Assembly (NCBI RefSeq): GCF_014206945.1
Contig: NZ_JACHON010000001.1
Coordinates: 369,529-433,528, forward strand
Reading direction: 5' to 3'
Source: Gracilibacillus halotolerans
Lineage (GTDB): Bacteria; Bacillota; Bacilli; Bacillales; Amphibacillaceae
Length of the DNA: 64,000 nucleotides
Made by a program: the position numbers and the translations under genes. The notes beneath the pieces were generated by a model. It did no database searches. It was not told the origin of the DNA and worked only from the letters and a program-made list of their open reading frames with translations. Below, in pieces: positions 35,341 to 45,344 of the stretch (position 1 is its first letter; each line of letters opens with the position of its first letter).

Positions 35341-35479
35341 CGTCACCCTCATTTAATGACAAACCGAACATTAGATTTTCATTTTTTAATGTACGGTTCA
35401 AACTGTCAACAATTTTATATAAGTCATCTGAATATTTGACTTCGACTGTAGACAGGGTGGTAATTTTTGAATTGTTCAT
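35306..35479 (-). CDS. ypmA: YpmA family (DUF4264) small protein
   Basis: A 57-residue protein below normal ORF cut-offs. VDSLNRTLKNENLMFGLSLN and the C-terminal AIFSIYRT match B. subtilis YpmA almost position by position. AGGGAGAGG lies 13 bases before ATG 35479. Its last 35 bases overlap the start of tseB in a different frame. No membrane segment is visible and the function is unknown. Conservation and synteny (dinG side, before ypmB) make it real. Confidence 0.88.
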   Translation of the reverse strand: MNNSKITTLSTVEVKYSDDLYKIVDSLNRTLKNENLMFGLSLNEGDDDKAIFSIYRT

Positions 35480-35548
35480 TTATACTACCTCTCCCTATAT
35501 CGGTGTCTCTTTTCTTATTTTGCTAGACTTGCACTGATTTTTCAACTA

Positions 35549-36367
35549 TTATTCCAATTTTTTATCATAAATATCTTTATACCTAAACACAGATTGATTT
35601 TTAGAAAGTATTTCATAGTCATCTTTCGTAAAGCGAATATAAATACTGCCTGTTTTATGAACAAAGTAAACGTCAATCCATCTAGAGTTCAATAATTTAA
35701 TTAAATCATTATTTATTTGGTGACTTTTACTTGTAAATACAATACTAACATACGGATCCATCACAGCAAGTATTTGGTCAGATGGAGTTACTCCGCTAGC
35801 AAATTCAGCAATTTTTATTATATCTATATCTACAGTTTGAATAAAATTATTATCAATATCCTCTTGACCATCGTTTAAGAAAAATACATTCTCGTCCCCA
35901 AATTGGGCGATAAAAGATATATTCCCTCTCGCAGATATGTCCACGATACGAAAACTTAAATCTCCCCATTCAAGATCTTTATTTACATCATTCCATTGGT
36001 TTAGATTTGGTAAGTCCATTGTATTTAAACTTGATGGCCCGTAGACATCGACGCCGGAATAATTGTTGACGAGATACTCCAAATTCCCTGTGTATTCCTC
36101 ATCTTTGTTTGTAATAAAGATTGCGTCAAGTTTTTTTATCGATAATCGATCGAGATGTTCTAACAGTTTATCACGACTCGACGGTGCGCCTGTATTAATC
36201 AGAATTGCCTGTTGATCCTCATAATCCACAATAGCCGTAGCTTCTCCATTAGGAATGTTGAGAAAAATAACATCTATATAATTATCCGAGAAATTCCAAG
36301 TCGGCACAGAAATAAGCAAAAGTGCACATGCAGGGATAAATAACAGGTACTTAATCAAATAAGTCAA
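35549..36367 (-). CDS. ComEC-like metallo-beta-lactamase-fold protein lacking metal ligands
   Basis: A 272-residue protein with an N-terminal signal anchor (about 5-22) followed by a fold like the C-terminal MBL domain of the competence protein ComEC: IDVIFLNIPNGEATAIV in place of the family's V-x-FLDVGQGDA, LINTGAP in place of LIDTG, then FITNKDEEYTGNL where active enzymes have HxHxDHxGG. All metal-binding His and Asp are therefore replaced. It is probably a non-enzymatic extracytoplasmic protein. It sits between dinG and ypmA, a place with no such gene in B. subtilis. The start is TTG; a TTG at 36358 is equally possible. Confidence 0.72.
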   Translation of the reverse strand: MTYLIKYLLFIPACALLLISVPTWNFSDNYIDVIFLNIPNGEATAIVDYEDQQAILINTGAPSSRDKLLEHLDRLSIKKLDAIFITNKDEEYTGNLEYLVNNYSGVDVYGPSSLNTMDLPNLNQWNDVNKDLEWGDLSFRIVDISARGNISFIAQFGDENVFFLNDGQEDIDNNFIQTVDIDIIKIAEFASGVTPSDQILAVMDPYVSIVFTSKSHQINNDLIKLLNSRWIDVYFVHKTGSIYIRFTKDDYEILSKNQSVFRYKDIYDKKLE

Positions 36368-36442
36368 TTCCTTCCCAACCTTCTAAAGTTTTCGACATTC
36401 ATTTCTTCCTATCGTTAGAATGGCTAAAAAGGAAACAAAATA

Positions 36443-39133
36443 TCACAGCCAGTTATTGGCTTTATCGATTAGTTGATTAAGCGAATCATATTGGATATTT
36501 ACCTTAGGTATAGAATTTAGGAAGTATTTACCGTACGATTTTGTCATTAGCCTGTCATCCATAACAAAGATGATTCCATGATCCGTTTTTTTTCGTATAA
36601 GTCTTCCAAATCCTTGACGAAACTGTAGTACAGCTTCTGGTAAAGAGAATTCCATAAAAGGGCTCTTTCCTTCAAGTTTAGCTTGTACGGACTTTTTCTT
36701 GAACAGTGGTTGACTAGGTGATTGAAATGGTAATTTCACAATAACTAAGCAAGTTAAATCCTCTCCTGGTAAGTCAATCCCTTCCCAAAATGCATTGGTA
36801 CCAAATAAAATAGCTCGTTCAAATGATTGGAACTGTTTTATAAGTCTGTTCCTACTGCCACTTGTAATACCTTGTCCAATCATGACGTAATCAGAGCCAA
36901 GCTCAGTTTCTTTTAGCAGGTAATAGCATTTCTTTAGCATATCGTAGGATGTAAACAAAACAAGTATTTTTTTATGAACTTTAGCTGTAGCAAGAGAAAG
37001 TAATGCTTCTGTAATAGCATACGTAAACTCATCATTTGAAGGATATTGAATCGCTGGTAAGTCATTTGGAATCATTAATTGAATATTTTCCCCATATGGA
37101 TAATTGTATGGAAATTGATAAAAGTCAATAGTATCGTCTGATAATTCTAATTTTTTCCGCATGTAGTCAAAATCATGATTAATAGTAAATGCTGCACTAA
37201 TTAAAACAACTGTATTTTTCTCTTCTAGAAGTGCCCGGACATACGTTTTTCCAGCATTGATCGGTTCTCTATAAAGATAAACAGCATTTTCCGCACCGTT
37301 TTTATCGATTTCAATCCACGATACATCTTCATCTTTAGGGTCAAGTAATATTTCTCTTAATTCTTGAATATAAGCCTCAAGTTGTAGCAATTCAGATGAT
37401 AGAAATGTTTCGGTAGGATCCTTTAATTCGTAATGAAACACTTTACACATAGCTTTTAAACGATCGATTATTTCTCTTAGATCGTCTCTTAATGACATGG
37501 AATAATCTTCTAACATAAATTGCAACCTACCAACATCATTCGTCTGCTGCTTCAAGCGGTTATTTTCTTTCACAAAAGTAAATAAGAAACGGAATAATCG
37601 ATCTGTTTCATACTTTAACTCTTCTAAATGATGTTGAAGCTTTAAATCGGATTGAGACAGTATTTGTTTCTCAATTTGGTTATAAAGTATCGCGAATTGC
37701 ACATAGGAGATAGTTTCTCCCATATGTTTTGTAACTGCTGTTTCTATATGATGTGCTTCATCCATTATTATTTTTTTATAAGGAGGTAACATTTGTTCCT
37801 TTTTCAATAAATCTAATGCAACAACAGCATGATTTGTAATAATGAGTTGAGATTCAGCAGCTCGTTGCTTCATCCGTTCATAGAAACAGATACTCTTAAA
37901 GCTTCGATTTTCACGTAATTCACTACCGACAAGTAAATTTTGAAAAACTGGGTTATCTTGTCTATGTAGTGCAATGTCATCAATATCACCAGTCTTCGTT
38001 TCTGTTAACCAAACTAGTATTTTTCCTTTAAGAATACAATCATATTCATTATTTGCATCTTTATCATTAAAATAACTATAAAATTTTGCTAGACTTAGGA
38101 AATGATTTTTTCCTTTCACAATTGTTACGCGAATTGGCTTAGGCAGAAAAGGTTGGAGTTTCCTAATTTCGTCATGTAGCAATTGTGTTTGTAAATTAGT
38201 CGTTGAGGTGCTAATAACCACTCTATCCCCATACTTAATGCTTTCATACATAACAGGTATTAAATACGCCATAGTCTTCCCAGACCCAGTGTCTGCTTCA
38301 ATCATCGCATGTCTCTTACTTCTAAATTGATTAAATATTGTTTCGCTAATTTTTTGCTGACTTTCACGTTCTTCATAATCGTTATAGATAGTAGATAATA
38401 TTTTCCCGTGACCATAAAAGGCATCTATAAACTCTTGGTAGGAACCCATATTTATAGAATGAAACGTGTTCGTTTTATCAGATTCGCGTTTTAAATAAAA
38501 ACCATTATAGTAAAAAAGATCCTGTCGCTTCTGTTTTGGTTGGAGCATTCTTCTTAATGTAGCAAAATCTGTTTTAAGTCCTCCAAATAATTCTTCCAGC
38601 TGTTGAATCGTCTGATTCGGTAGTCTATTCAATTTATCTTTTAAATGAAGGAATAGATGCGCGGTTACAATAGCATCAGAAATTGCACGATGTGGTTGAG
38701 AATGTTCTAAATGCAAGTACTGGCTTAGCTCTGTTAACTTATATCCTGGTGCTTGGGGTAATAAAATACGTGAAAGCTCTACAGTATCAATCATTGGTTT
38801 CCGTCCTAATGAATAACCAGCATAGTCAAGCTCCGTTCGTAAAAAAGGGATATCAAATAACACATTGTGAGCAACAAGGACTGTTCCTTCAATAATCTCC
38901 ATAACTTTTGGTGCGACTTCTTTAAATGTAGGTTGATCCAATACATCCTCATTCGTAATAGAAGTTAATTGTGTTATAAATGGCGGTATTAACTTACCTG
39001 GATTTACATATTGGCTATATGTTCCTATTATTTTATTGTTTTCAATTAGGACAATACCTATCTCAATTATCTTGTCCCCTCTTGTTGCTGACTGGCCAGT
39101 AGTTTCAATGTCAATAACTGCAATACGTGTCAA
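36443..39133 (-). CDS. dinG: DinG-family helicase with N-terminal 3'-5' exonuclease domain
   Basis: An 896-residue protein. A DEDDh exonuclease (about 1-165: VIDIETTG and AHNVLFDIPFLRTELDY) is fused to an XPD/DinG-type superfamily 2 helicase with Walker A EADTGSGKTMAYL (about 278), IIMDEAHHIE (about 458) and the C-terminal QGFGRLIRKKTDHG. The iron-sulfur cysteines of E. coli DinG are not obvious, as in other Gram-positive DinG. TTG 39133 gives an N-terminus of family length; ATG and upstream codons lack a ribosome site. A LexA-like box lies 35 bp upstream. Confidence 0.9.
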   Translation of the reverse strand: MTRIAVIDIETTGQSATRGDKIIEIGIVLIENNKIIGTYSQYVNPGKLIPPFITQLTSITNEDVLDQPTFKEVAPKVMEIIEGTVLVAHNVLFDIPFLRTELDYAGYSLGRKPMIDTVELSRILLPQAPGYKLTELSQYLHLEHSQPHRAISDAIVTAHLFLHLKDKLNRLPNQTIQQLEELFGGLKTDFATLRRMLQPKQKRQDLFYYNGFYLKRESDKTNTFHSINMGSYQEFIDAFYGHGKILSTIYNDYEERESQQKISETIFNQFRSKRHAMIEADTGSGKTMAYLIPVMYESIKYGDRVVISTSTTNLQTQLLHDEIRKLQPFLPKPIRVTIVKGKNHFLSLAKFYSYFNDKDANNEYDCILKGKILVWLTETKTGDIDDIALHRQDNPVFQNLLVGSELRENRSFKSICFYERMKQRAAESQLIITNHAVVALDLLKKEQMLPPYKKIIMDEAHHIETAVTKHMGETISYVQFAILYNQIEKQILSQSDLKLQHHLEELKYETDRLFRFLFTFVKENNRLKQQTNDVGRLQFMLEDYSMSLRDDLREIIDRLKAMCKVFHYELKDPTETFLSSELLQLEAYIQELREILLDPKDEDVSWIEIDKNGAENAVYLYREPINAGKTYVRALLEEKNTVVLISAAFTINHDFDYMRKKLELSDDTIDFYQFPYNYPYGENIQLMIPNDLPAIQYPSNDEFTYAITEALLSLATAKVHKKILVLFTSYDMLKKCYYLLKETELGSDYVMIGQGITSGSRNRLIKQFQSFERAILFGTNAFWEGIDLPGEDLTCLVIVKLPFQSPSQPLFKKKSVQAKLEGKSPFMEFSLPEAVLQFRQGFGRLIRKKTDHGIIFVMDDRLMTKSYGKYFLNSIPKVNIQYDSLNQLIDKANNWL

Positions 39134-39167
39134 AAAAATCAACCCCATTAAATATATCAACTATTCT

Positions 39168-39181
39168 GGAACGAATGTTTA
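39168..39181. promoter_or_regulatory. LexA-like box upstream of dinG
   Basis: GGAACGAATGTTTA fits the B. subtilis LexA consensus CGAACRNRYGTTYC at 12 of 14 positions, with both deviations at the outer edges, as at the sbcDC/yolD site. It lies 35-48 bp before the TTG start of dinG, where it could block transcription. The promoter hexamers are not clear. Confidence 0.6.
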
Positions 39182-39533
39182 TACTCATAATAATCCTATT
39201 ACTCTCATCTTATACACGTACATGCAATTGCGCAAGAATGGTGAACGATCTATCACAATCCACATAAATGACGTAGACTATAAAAGACAAGCTGGCGGAT
39301 ATCAAAAGCTAAATAAACGGAACGAAATATTAAAAAACGAGAATTCAAAAACTGAGCCAAGTACAAGACTTCTGCATTAATATACTGTCCTAAATTATTT
39401 TAAACGTAACAAAGCGTCTTAAAATAAATTGAGGCGTTACATGCAAGAAGTGATGTACAGTGACCCAGTATTACTAATTATTACGATTAGAATTAACGAT
39501 GGAACTCCTTTTGCTACAGCCTCTTAGTTGAAA
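39182..39533. other. non-coding stretch between panD and dinG
   Basis: Three hundred and fifty bases without a supported gene. An open plus-strand frame from 39036 to 39380 overlaps the start of dinG, has no ribosome site and looks fortuitous. A weak palindrome (GTAAC at 39406 with GTTAC at 39436) may be the end of the panBCD transcript. The dinG promoter should lie at the left edge of the stretch. Confidence 0.4.
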
Positions 39534-39917
39534 CTATAAAATCGATAAAGGTGGTTCTTGTTCAATGATTTCCTTAATGTTATTATTTTCATCCATTACT
39601 GCTACTTTTGGCTTGAAGTCTATTAATTCTTCTTCTGACAGGATTCCATAGCTTACAATAATAATAATATCATCGGGCTGAACAAGACGAGCAGCTGCAC
39701 CATTTAAACAAACAGTACGACTACCTCTTTCACCAGGTATTACATACGTTTCTAGTCTTTCTCCATTATTATTGTTAACAATTTGCACCTTTTCATGAGG
39801 GAGGATTCCAACTCGCTCTATAATATCTTCATCAATGGTAATACTACCTACATAGTTTAAATTCGCTTCTGTTACCCTTGCGCGATGAATTTTCGCTTTC
39901 ATCATCGTTCGTAACAT
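39534..39917 (-). CDS. panD: aspartate 1-decarboxylase precursor PanD
   Basis: A 127-residue pyruvoyl enzyme that makes beta-alanine for pantothenate. Self-cleavage occurs between Gly24 and Ser25 (NYVGSITID), turning Ser25 into the pyruvoyl group; [11 protein letters not shown] and NGAAARLV follow. Its length is normal. It is the last gene of panB-panC-panD, 11 bp after panC. Confidence 0.96.
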   Translation of the reverse strand: MLRTMMKAKIHRARVTEANLNYVGSITIDEDIIERVGILPHEKVQIVNNNNGERLETYVIPGERGSRTVCLNGAAARLVQPDDIIIIVSYGILSEEELIDFKPKVAVMDENNNIKEIIEQEPPLSIL

Positions 39918-39928
39918 GTTTCTTCCCC

Positions 39929-40801
39929 CTAAGATATCACTTCTATCATTTTCCCTGAAGGATCAAGAATAATATTATCAATTAAACGCGCCCCATTAAA
40001 ATAGACCGCTATTGCTATAATAAATTGGTTATCGAAAGTTGTTATTGGTTCCAGCTTCGGATAACTAAGAATATCAACATAATCAATTTTACCTGACGTA
40101 TGTTCTTCCAAATATTTCGTTACTTTCTCTCTTATCATATCAGTATTTTGATTCCCGTCAATGATAAATTGTTGAGCCAAAATTAATGATTGGTAAAGGT
40201 GAGTAGCTTCTGCTCGTTCATTAGTATTGAGATAAACATTCCGACTACTCTTAGCTAATCCGTCCTTTTCACGCACCGTTGGTATTCCAACTACATGAAC
40301 AGGTAGGTTGAAATCTTTTACAAATCCTTTAACAATAGCAAACTGCTGTGCATCCTTTAAACCAAAGTATGCGTAGTCTGCTTTCGTTATATGAAATAAT
40401 TTCATTAGGACCGTTGCTACTCCATCAAAATGTCCTGGTCTACTTTTGCCACACAAGCAGTTTGTACGTTTTTCAATGCTTACCTTTGCTATCGTATCAT
40501 CCGGATACATTTCATCCACTGAAGGCATAAAAAGAATATCTACTCGGTGTTTTTCAGCCAGTTCAGTGTCTCTTTCCTCATCACGAGGATATTGATCAAA
40601 GTCCTCATTTGGACCAAATTGTAATGGATTTACAAAGATACTTGTAATGACAATATCACATTGTTGCTTTGCATAATCGATTAGAGCAGTATGTCCTTCA
40701 TGTAAATAACCCATAGTTGGAACGAAACCGATTGTCTGTCCTCGTTTCTTAAACTCATCTGTTACACTGCTCATTTCCTTGACCGTTCGGATTACCTTCA
40801 T
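39929..40801 (-). CDS. panC: pantothenate synthetase
   Basis: A 290-residue ligase joining pantoate and beta-alanine with ATP. Nucleotidyltransferase motifs [14 protein letters not shown] (about 30-43) and KSSRNVYL are present, with [12 protein letters not shown] and [11 protein letters not shown] at the substrate sites. The ATG overlaps the panB stop codon by four bases, so the genes are coupled. Confidence 0.96.
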   Translation of the reverse strand: MKVIRTVKEMSSVTDEFKKRGQTIGFVPTMGYLHEGHTALIDYAKQQCDIVITSIFVNPLQFGPNEDFDQYPRDEERDTELAEKHRVDILFMPSVDEMYPDDTIAKVSIEKRTNCLCGKSRPGHFDGVATVLMKLFHITKADYAYFGLKDAQQFAIVKGFVKDFNLPVHVVGIPTVREKDGLAKSSRNVYLNTNERAEATHLYQSLILAQQFIIDGNQNTDMIREKVTKYLEEHTSGKIDYVDILSYPKLEPITTFDNQFIIAIAVYFNGARLIDNIILDPSGKMIEVIS

Positions 40802-41640
40802 TGTTTGTCCTCCAACCTAATCGAATCCATTATTTCTTCTTTTATTTTAAAGGAATGGTCAGATGTAGGAAACGAAGCTTCTTTTACCTCTTCATGATAT
40901 TTCTTTAACCCACGCACAATCTCTTCCTCTGTGTTGGAATATGTTTTAACAAATGATGGTTGTAAGTCTGATCCATATTTTAACAGATCATGATAAACTA
41001 GCACCTGACCATTACAGTCTACTCCAGCTCCAATGCCTATCGTTGGTATGGAAATGGATTCGGTTATGTGTTTAGCTAATAAGTCTGGAACACATTCAAG
41101 AACAATCGCGATAGCTCCACTTTTCTCCAATGCCTTTGCATCCTTAATGAGCTTTAATGCGGTTTCTTTGTCTCTCCCTTGTACTCTAAATCCTCCCAAG
41201 ACATTTACAAGCTGTGGCGTTAAACCAATATGGGCAACTACAGGTACACCTGCAGCGGTTAATTTTTCGATTAAGTGAAGGGTGTCATCCGTTACCCCCT
41301 CTAGTTTAAGAGCCTCAGCTCTTGTTTTCTGTACAATTTTTTGAGCGTTAATCATCGCTTGTTCGATCGAAAGATGATAGGACATAAAAGGCATATCTAC
41401 AACCATAAACGTATCCTTTGCGCCTCGTCTTACTGCTTTTGCGTGATGAATCATATCCTCTACAGTTACTTCTATCGTTGAATCATAGCCAAGTACGACC
41501 ATCCCTAATGAATCGCCGACTAATATAGTATCGATACCAGCCTGTTCTGCAAGCTTTGCTGAAGGATAATCATAAGCTGTAACCATTGATATCTTTTCAT
41601 TAGCTTGCTTCATTTTCTTCCAATCATTTATCGTTTTCAT
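40798..41640 (-). CDS. panB: 3-methyl-2-oxobutanoate hydroxymethyltransferase
   Basis: A 280-residue TIM-barrel enzyme making ketopantoate from 2-oxoisovalerate and methylene-tetrahydrofolate. [29 protein letters not shown] and HIGLTPQ are conserved, and the Mg-binding aspartates are in VGDS and [11 protein letters not shown] 41640 follows AAGGAGAC; the frame extends six codons upstream without support. It is next to birA as in B. subtilis. Confidence 0.96.
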   Translation of the reverse strand: MKTINDWKKMKQANEKISMVTAYDYPSAKLAEQAGIDTILVGDSLGMVVLGYDSTIEVTVEDMIHHAKAVRRGAKDTFMVVDMPFMSYHLSIEQAMINAQKIVQKTRAEALKLEGVTDDTLHLIEKLTAAGVPVVAHIGLTPQLVNVLGGFRVQGRDKETALKLIKDAKALEKSGAIAIVLECVPDLLAKHITESISIPTIGIGAGVDCNGQVLVYHDLLKYGSDLQPSFVKTYSNTEEEIVRGLKKYHEEVKEASFPTSDHSFKIKEEIMDSIRLEDKQ

Positions 41641-41651
41641 GTTATGTCTCC

Positions 41652-42620
41652 TTACCAAATTATTTCACCACTATATAAAGGAACGGTTTCGTTTCCATGT
41701 TCAATAAGTAATGCACCATTATCGTCTATTCCTATAAGCTTTGCGGAATATGTCTTTTGTGGTGTTTGAATGGTAATCATTTCATTCATTTTGTAAGCCA
41801 TTGACGCCCATTTCTGTTTATATGTATGAAAACCAGTATCCATATATTGCTCATAGTTTTTTTCTAAAGCTGTCAAAATATCTTGGACAATCTCAGCACG
41901 ATTCCACGTTAAATTGGAAGCTATATTAATAGAGGTTGCTTTTTCTCGTAGATTACTAGAAAATTGATTTTCATTCTGGTTAATGTTAATTCCTATACCT
42001 ATAATTAAATAGTTAATCGAATCCAATTCACCATTCATTTCCGTTAGTATTCCACAAACCTTTTTGTCATTAATGTACAAGTCATTTGGCCATTTCACTT
42101 TCAATGGTAATCCTGTCAATGTAGAAAGAACCTCTGCAATGACAACGCTCGTAAACAACGTAATTTGAGCAGCTTGATGTGGAGCCATTTGAGGTCTTAG
42201 AATCACACTCATCCAGATACCGCCTTTATTCGATTCGAAAGGCCTTTCTAGCCGTCCCCTTCCTAATGTTTGTTCATTCGCGATAACTACAGTGCCATGT
42301 GGTGCATGTTTCTTAGCTAGATCGTGAGCCATATTTTGGGTGGAATCAATGGATTCTTTAAAATACAACACGTTACCTAACCATTCAGTGGATAATCCCC
42401 ATTTAATGGTCGATTCATTATAAGATTCGGGTATTCGCGTTAATCGATACCCTTTTTTAGGGGCTGAATCAAACTCATAGCCATCCTTTTTCAATTCGTT
42501 TATATGCTTCCAAATAGCAGTACGCGAAATATCTAATTGTTCTGATAATTCTTGTCCTGAAATGTATTGTTCACCATTTTTCGATAGTAACCGAATCAGC
42601 TTGTCACGTTTTGATGCCAT
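41652..42620 (-). CDS. birA: biotin-protein ligase and biotin repressor BirA
   Basis: A 322-residue protein with an N-terminal winged helix ([20 protein letters not shown], about 20-39) that binds the biotin operator and a ligase domain with the biotinyl-AMP loop [15 protein letters not shown] (about 117-131), KWPNDLY and GIGININ. It biotinylates acetyl-CoA carboxylase and pyruvate carboxylase and represses bio genes. ATG 42620 follows GGTGAGTGG and overlaps the end of cca. Confidence 0.94.
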   Translation of the reverse strand: MASKRDKLIRLLSKNGEQYISGQELSEQLDISRTAIWKHINELKKDGYEFDSAPKKGYRLTRIPESYNESTIKWGLSTEWLGNVLYFKESIDSTQNMAHDLAKKHAPHGTVVIANEQTLGRGRLERPFESNKGGIWMSVILRPQMAPHQAAQITLFTSVVIAEVLSTLTGLPLKVKWPNDLYINDKKVCGILTEMNGELDSINYLIIGIGININQNENQFSSNLREKATSINIASNLTWNRAEIVQDILTALEKNYEQYMDTGFHTYKQKWASMAYKMNEMITIQTPQKTYSAKLIGIDDNGALLIEHGNETVPLYSGEIIW

Positions 42621-43789
42621 TTTATTAACCACTCACCAATCACTTTTTTCTCATTTTTTAATTTCCCTAATACAACCTGCTTCTCTATTAACACTAACAT
42701 TTCTTCCAACCATGCTCCAGGTCGTTTATTCGGAAACAGTTGAATTAAGTCGGTACCATTAATAACTAGTCCACGTCGGTTTCGTATCGGTAATGATTCC
42801 TGAAGTTCATAAAAGTCCACTTTTTGTAAATATCCCATTCTTCTAATCAAAGAAGAGAATGACTGAATTAAATGTGGAGAGAGTTGATATGCAATCCATT
42901 TTAATTTTTCTCTATCATATTGATGATAGATCACCACAAGATGCTTTGTGTCCTGTTTAATACGGTTCGACAGTTTCCACTCTCTTATCCAATCAGAGAT
43001 TGTTACAGATGGACAGGAAAGGTGGATATAACTAATGCACTCTTCTAGGCTTATAAAAGGCTCTTTCTGGTTTAATAGTAATGCTAGTAAATTATTATGT
43101 TCCTTGAAAATGGGTAAAAACTCAGATAACTTAGTATTTTCTATAGAGTGAAGAGCCTGTCTCATCCCATTAGCTACAATTAACTTTCCCCATTCATCAG
43201 CTAAACGTTCTACTGATATTTTCTTTAAAAGGTATGCATGTTGTTTTATTGCAATCAATGTAGATTCATCGATATGAAAGTTTAACTGCGCACTAAAACG
43301 AATGGCTCTCATCATTCTGAGGCCATCTTCTTTAAATCGTTGCGAGGCTTCACCAACGGTTCGTATAATACCGCGCGCAAGGTCTGATTTACCGTTAAAC
43401 GGATCGATTAAACGTTGGTCCTTCGTAAAAGCCATCGCATTAATTGTAAAATCGCGCCTTGCCAAGTCTTCACGTAAAGAAGTAACAAATTGTACTTCAT
43501 CTGGTCTTCTGTAATCTGAATAACCTTTTTCTGTTCGGAAAGTAGTAATCTCAAATGATTCTTGCTCATATCTTACTAAGACCGTGCCATGTTCAATGCC
43601 AGTTGGAAAGGTTTTAGGGAATATTCGAATAATATCATTTGGAAGTGCGGATGTGGCAATATCGATATCATGTACAGCTCGATTTAATAGTTTATCTCTT
43701 ACCGCACCTCCGACAATAAATGCTTCAAAACCAGCCTTTTCTATTTTCTCAATTATTTTACCTGCTTTTTTAAAGCTCGATTCAATCAT
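42596..43789 (-). CDS. cca: CCA tRNA nucleotidyltransferase
   Basis: A 397-residue class II nucleotidyltransferase that adds or repairs the CCA end of tRNAs. The head domain has IVGGAVRDKLL and the catalytic DxD in HDIDIATSA; RRDFTINAMAF and ERLADEWGKL follow. The start at ATG 43789 overlaps bshA by eight bases; a GTG nine bases earlier lies in the ribosome site. It is in the bshA-cca-birA-panBCD operon. Confidence 0.95.
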   Translation of the reverse strand: MIESSFKKAGKIIEKIEKAGFEAFIVGGAVRDKLLNRAVHDIDIATSALPNDIIRIFPKTFPTGIEHGTVLVRYEQESFEITTFRTEKGYSDYRRPDEVQFVTSLREDLARRDFTINAMAFTKDQRLIDPFNGKSDLARGIIRTVGEASQRFKEDGLRMMRAIRFSAQLNFHIDESTLIAIKQHAYLLKKISVERLADEWGKLIVANGMRQALHSIENTKLSEFLPIFKEHNNLLALLLNQKEPFISLEECISYIHLSCPSVTISDWIREWKLSNRIKQDTKHLVVIYHQYDREKLKWIAYQLSPHLIQSFSSLIRRMGYLQKVDFYELQESLPIRNRRGLVINGTDLIQLFPNKRPGAWLEEMLVLIEKQVVLGKLKNEKKVIGEWLIKWHQNVTS

Positions 43790-44915
43790 TTGTCTCACCT
43801 AGAACTCTTTCATAAAGTGCTTCGTATTGCGAACCGATTTTTTCAGAAGCGAATTTGCGATAGACAGATTGATTTGCTGCCTCAGAAAACTGTTTCCATG
43901 TACTTGTATTAGATAATAGTTGATATGCATATTCAGCTGTAGCATCTGTGTCACCCAATGGGACAATAAAACCTGTTTCATTATGCTCAATTACCTCAGG
44001 TATACCACCAACCTCAGTAGCTATACATGGCACACCTGCTATCATTGCCTCTAGTAAAACAAGTCCAAAGCTTTCCTTTTCAGATAATAAAAGCAGTAGG
44101 TCAGCATCTGCCAATATCATGGGAATATCTTTTTGTTTCCCTAAAAAATGAACTTTCTCATTGATTCCTAACTCTTTCGTTAAAGCTTTCATCCGCGAAT
44201 ATTCAGGTCCATCACCAACGAGCAGAAGCCTAGCAGGTGTTTTATTTAGTATTTTCTGAAAACTCACTACGACATCTTCCACACGTTTTACTTTTCTAAA
44301 ATTAGAGATGTGGACAATAATTTTTTCTTCAGCATTGATATTGTATCTTTCACGAAAACTATTGTGAAAAGGCTTAGAGTACTCATCTTCTATAACGAAA
44401 TTATAAATTACTTGGATTTCTTTTTGTATATCAAGCATTTCTTGCGTTTGATTTACTAAACTTTCAGAAACTGCTGTCACAGCATCAGATTGTTGTATAC
44501 CGAACTCAATTATTTTTTTTAATGATAAATCAATTCCTAAAACAGTAATATCAGTACCATGTAAAGTTGTTACGATTTTTACCGGATGTTTAGCAATTTG
44601 TTTTGCTAAGATTGCACAAATTGCATGTGGTATCGCATAATGCGCGTGAATAATATCAAGTTTCTCTGACTCAATTACTTCAGCTATTTTATTTGCTAAC
44701 GTAAAATCATACGGTGGATATTGAAAGACGGGATAATGATTCATCTCAACTTCATGGAAATATATATTAGGATAAAAAGAATCCAAACGAAATGGTACAC
44801 TGGAAGTAATAAAGTGAATCTCATGTCCTTTTTTTGCTAACATCTTCCCTAACTCCGTTGCAACAATACCTGATCCGCCTACAGAAGGATAGCAAACAAT
44901 TCCTATCTTTAACAT
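43782..44915 (-). CDS. bshA: N-acetyl-alpha-D-glucosaminyl L-malate synthase BshA
   Basis: A 377-residue GT4 glycosyltransferase that starts bacillithiol synthesis from UDP-GlcNAc and L-malate. The N-terminal CYPSVGGSGIVATELGKMLA and C-terminal ESFGLVLLEAMIAGVPCIAT (acid-acceptor and E-x7-E region) are diagnostic. It is directly downstream of mgsA (27 bp); the deacetylase gene bshB1, which lies between them in B. subtilis, is missing here. Confidence 0.94.
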   Translation of the reverse strand: MLKIGIVCYPSVGGSGIVATELGKMLAKKGHEIHFITSSVPFRLDSFYPNIYFHEVEMNHYPVFQYPPYDFTLANKIAEVIESEKLDIIHAHYAIPHAICAILAKQIAKHPVKIVTTLHGTDITVLGIDLSLKKIIEFGIQQSDAVTAVSESLVNQTQEMLDIQKEIQVIYNFVIEDEYSKPFHNSFRERYNINAEEKIIVHISNFRKVKRVEDVVVSFQKILNKTPARLLLVGDGPEYSRMKALTKELGINEKVHFLGKQKDIPMILADADLLLLLSEKESFGLVLLEAMIAGVPCIATEVGGIPEVIEHNETGFIVPLGDTDATAEYAYQLLSNTSTWKQFSEAANQSVYRKFASEKIGSQYEALYERVLGETND

Positions 44916-44942
44916 AAATTAATCCCGCCCGTTTTCGTTATA

Positions 44943-45335
44943 TTATTTAAGTTGTCGCCAACCAAAGAACCCAGAATCCAATGCACGTATCATGACTTCT
45001 GCTCCGCCGATATTCGTTACTAATGGAATTTGATAAACATCACATAGACGCATTAACGCACTAATATCTGGTTCATGTGGTTGTGCTGTCAGTGGGTCTC
45101 GGAAAAAGATAACGAGGTCCATTTCATCGGTAGCAATCCTTGCTCCAATTTGCTGATCTCCTCCTAATGGACCGGAAGCAAAACGATATACCTCTAATCC
45201 TGTAGCTTCTTCAATCCTTTTTCCTGTTGTACCAGTTGCAAATAATTGGTGATCCTTAAGAATGTTTGTATAAGCGATCGTAAAATTCACCATGTCATCT
45301 TTTTTCTTATCATGAGCTATAAGTGCAATTTTCAT
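44943..45335 (-). CDS. mgsA: methylglyoxal synthase
   Basis: A 130-residue enzyme converting dihydroxyacetone phosphate to methylglyoxal, a bypass that relieves sugar-phosphate stress. [12 protein letters not shown] at the start, [11 protein letters not shown] for phosphate and [12 protein letters not shown] with the catalytic aspartate are intact. ATG 45335 is seven bases after AGGTG; the GTG at 45344 is inside that ribosome site. It follows dapB by 9 bp. Confidence 0.96.
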   Translation of the reverse strand: MKIALIAHDKKKDDMVNFTIAYTNILKDHQLFATGTTGKRIEEATGLEVYRFASGPLGGDQQIGARIATDEMDLVIFFRDPLTAQPHEPDISALMRLCDVYQIPLVTNIGGAEVMIRALDSGFFGWRQLK

Positions 45336-45344
45336 TATTTTCAC

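Noticed and set aside
39036-39380. Plus-strand open frame of 114 codons over the 5' end of dinG
   Set aside because: It is antisense to the exonuclease domain of dinG, has no ribosome site, and its composition is random-like.
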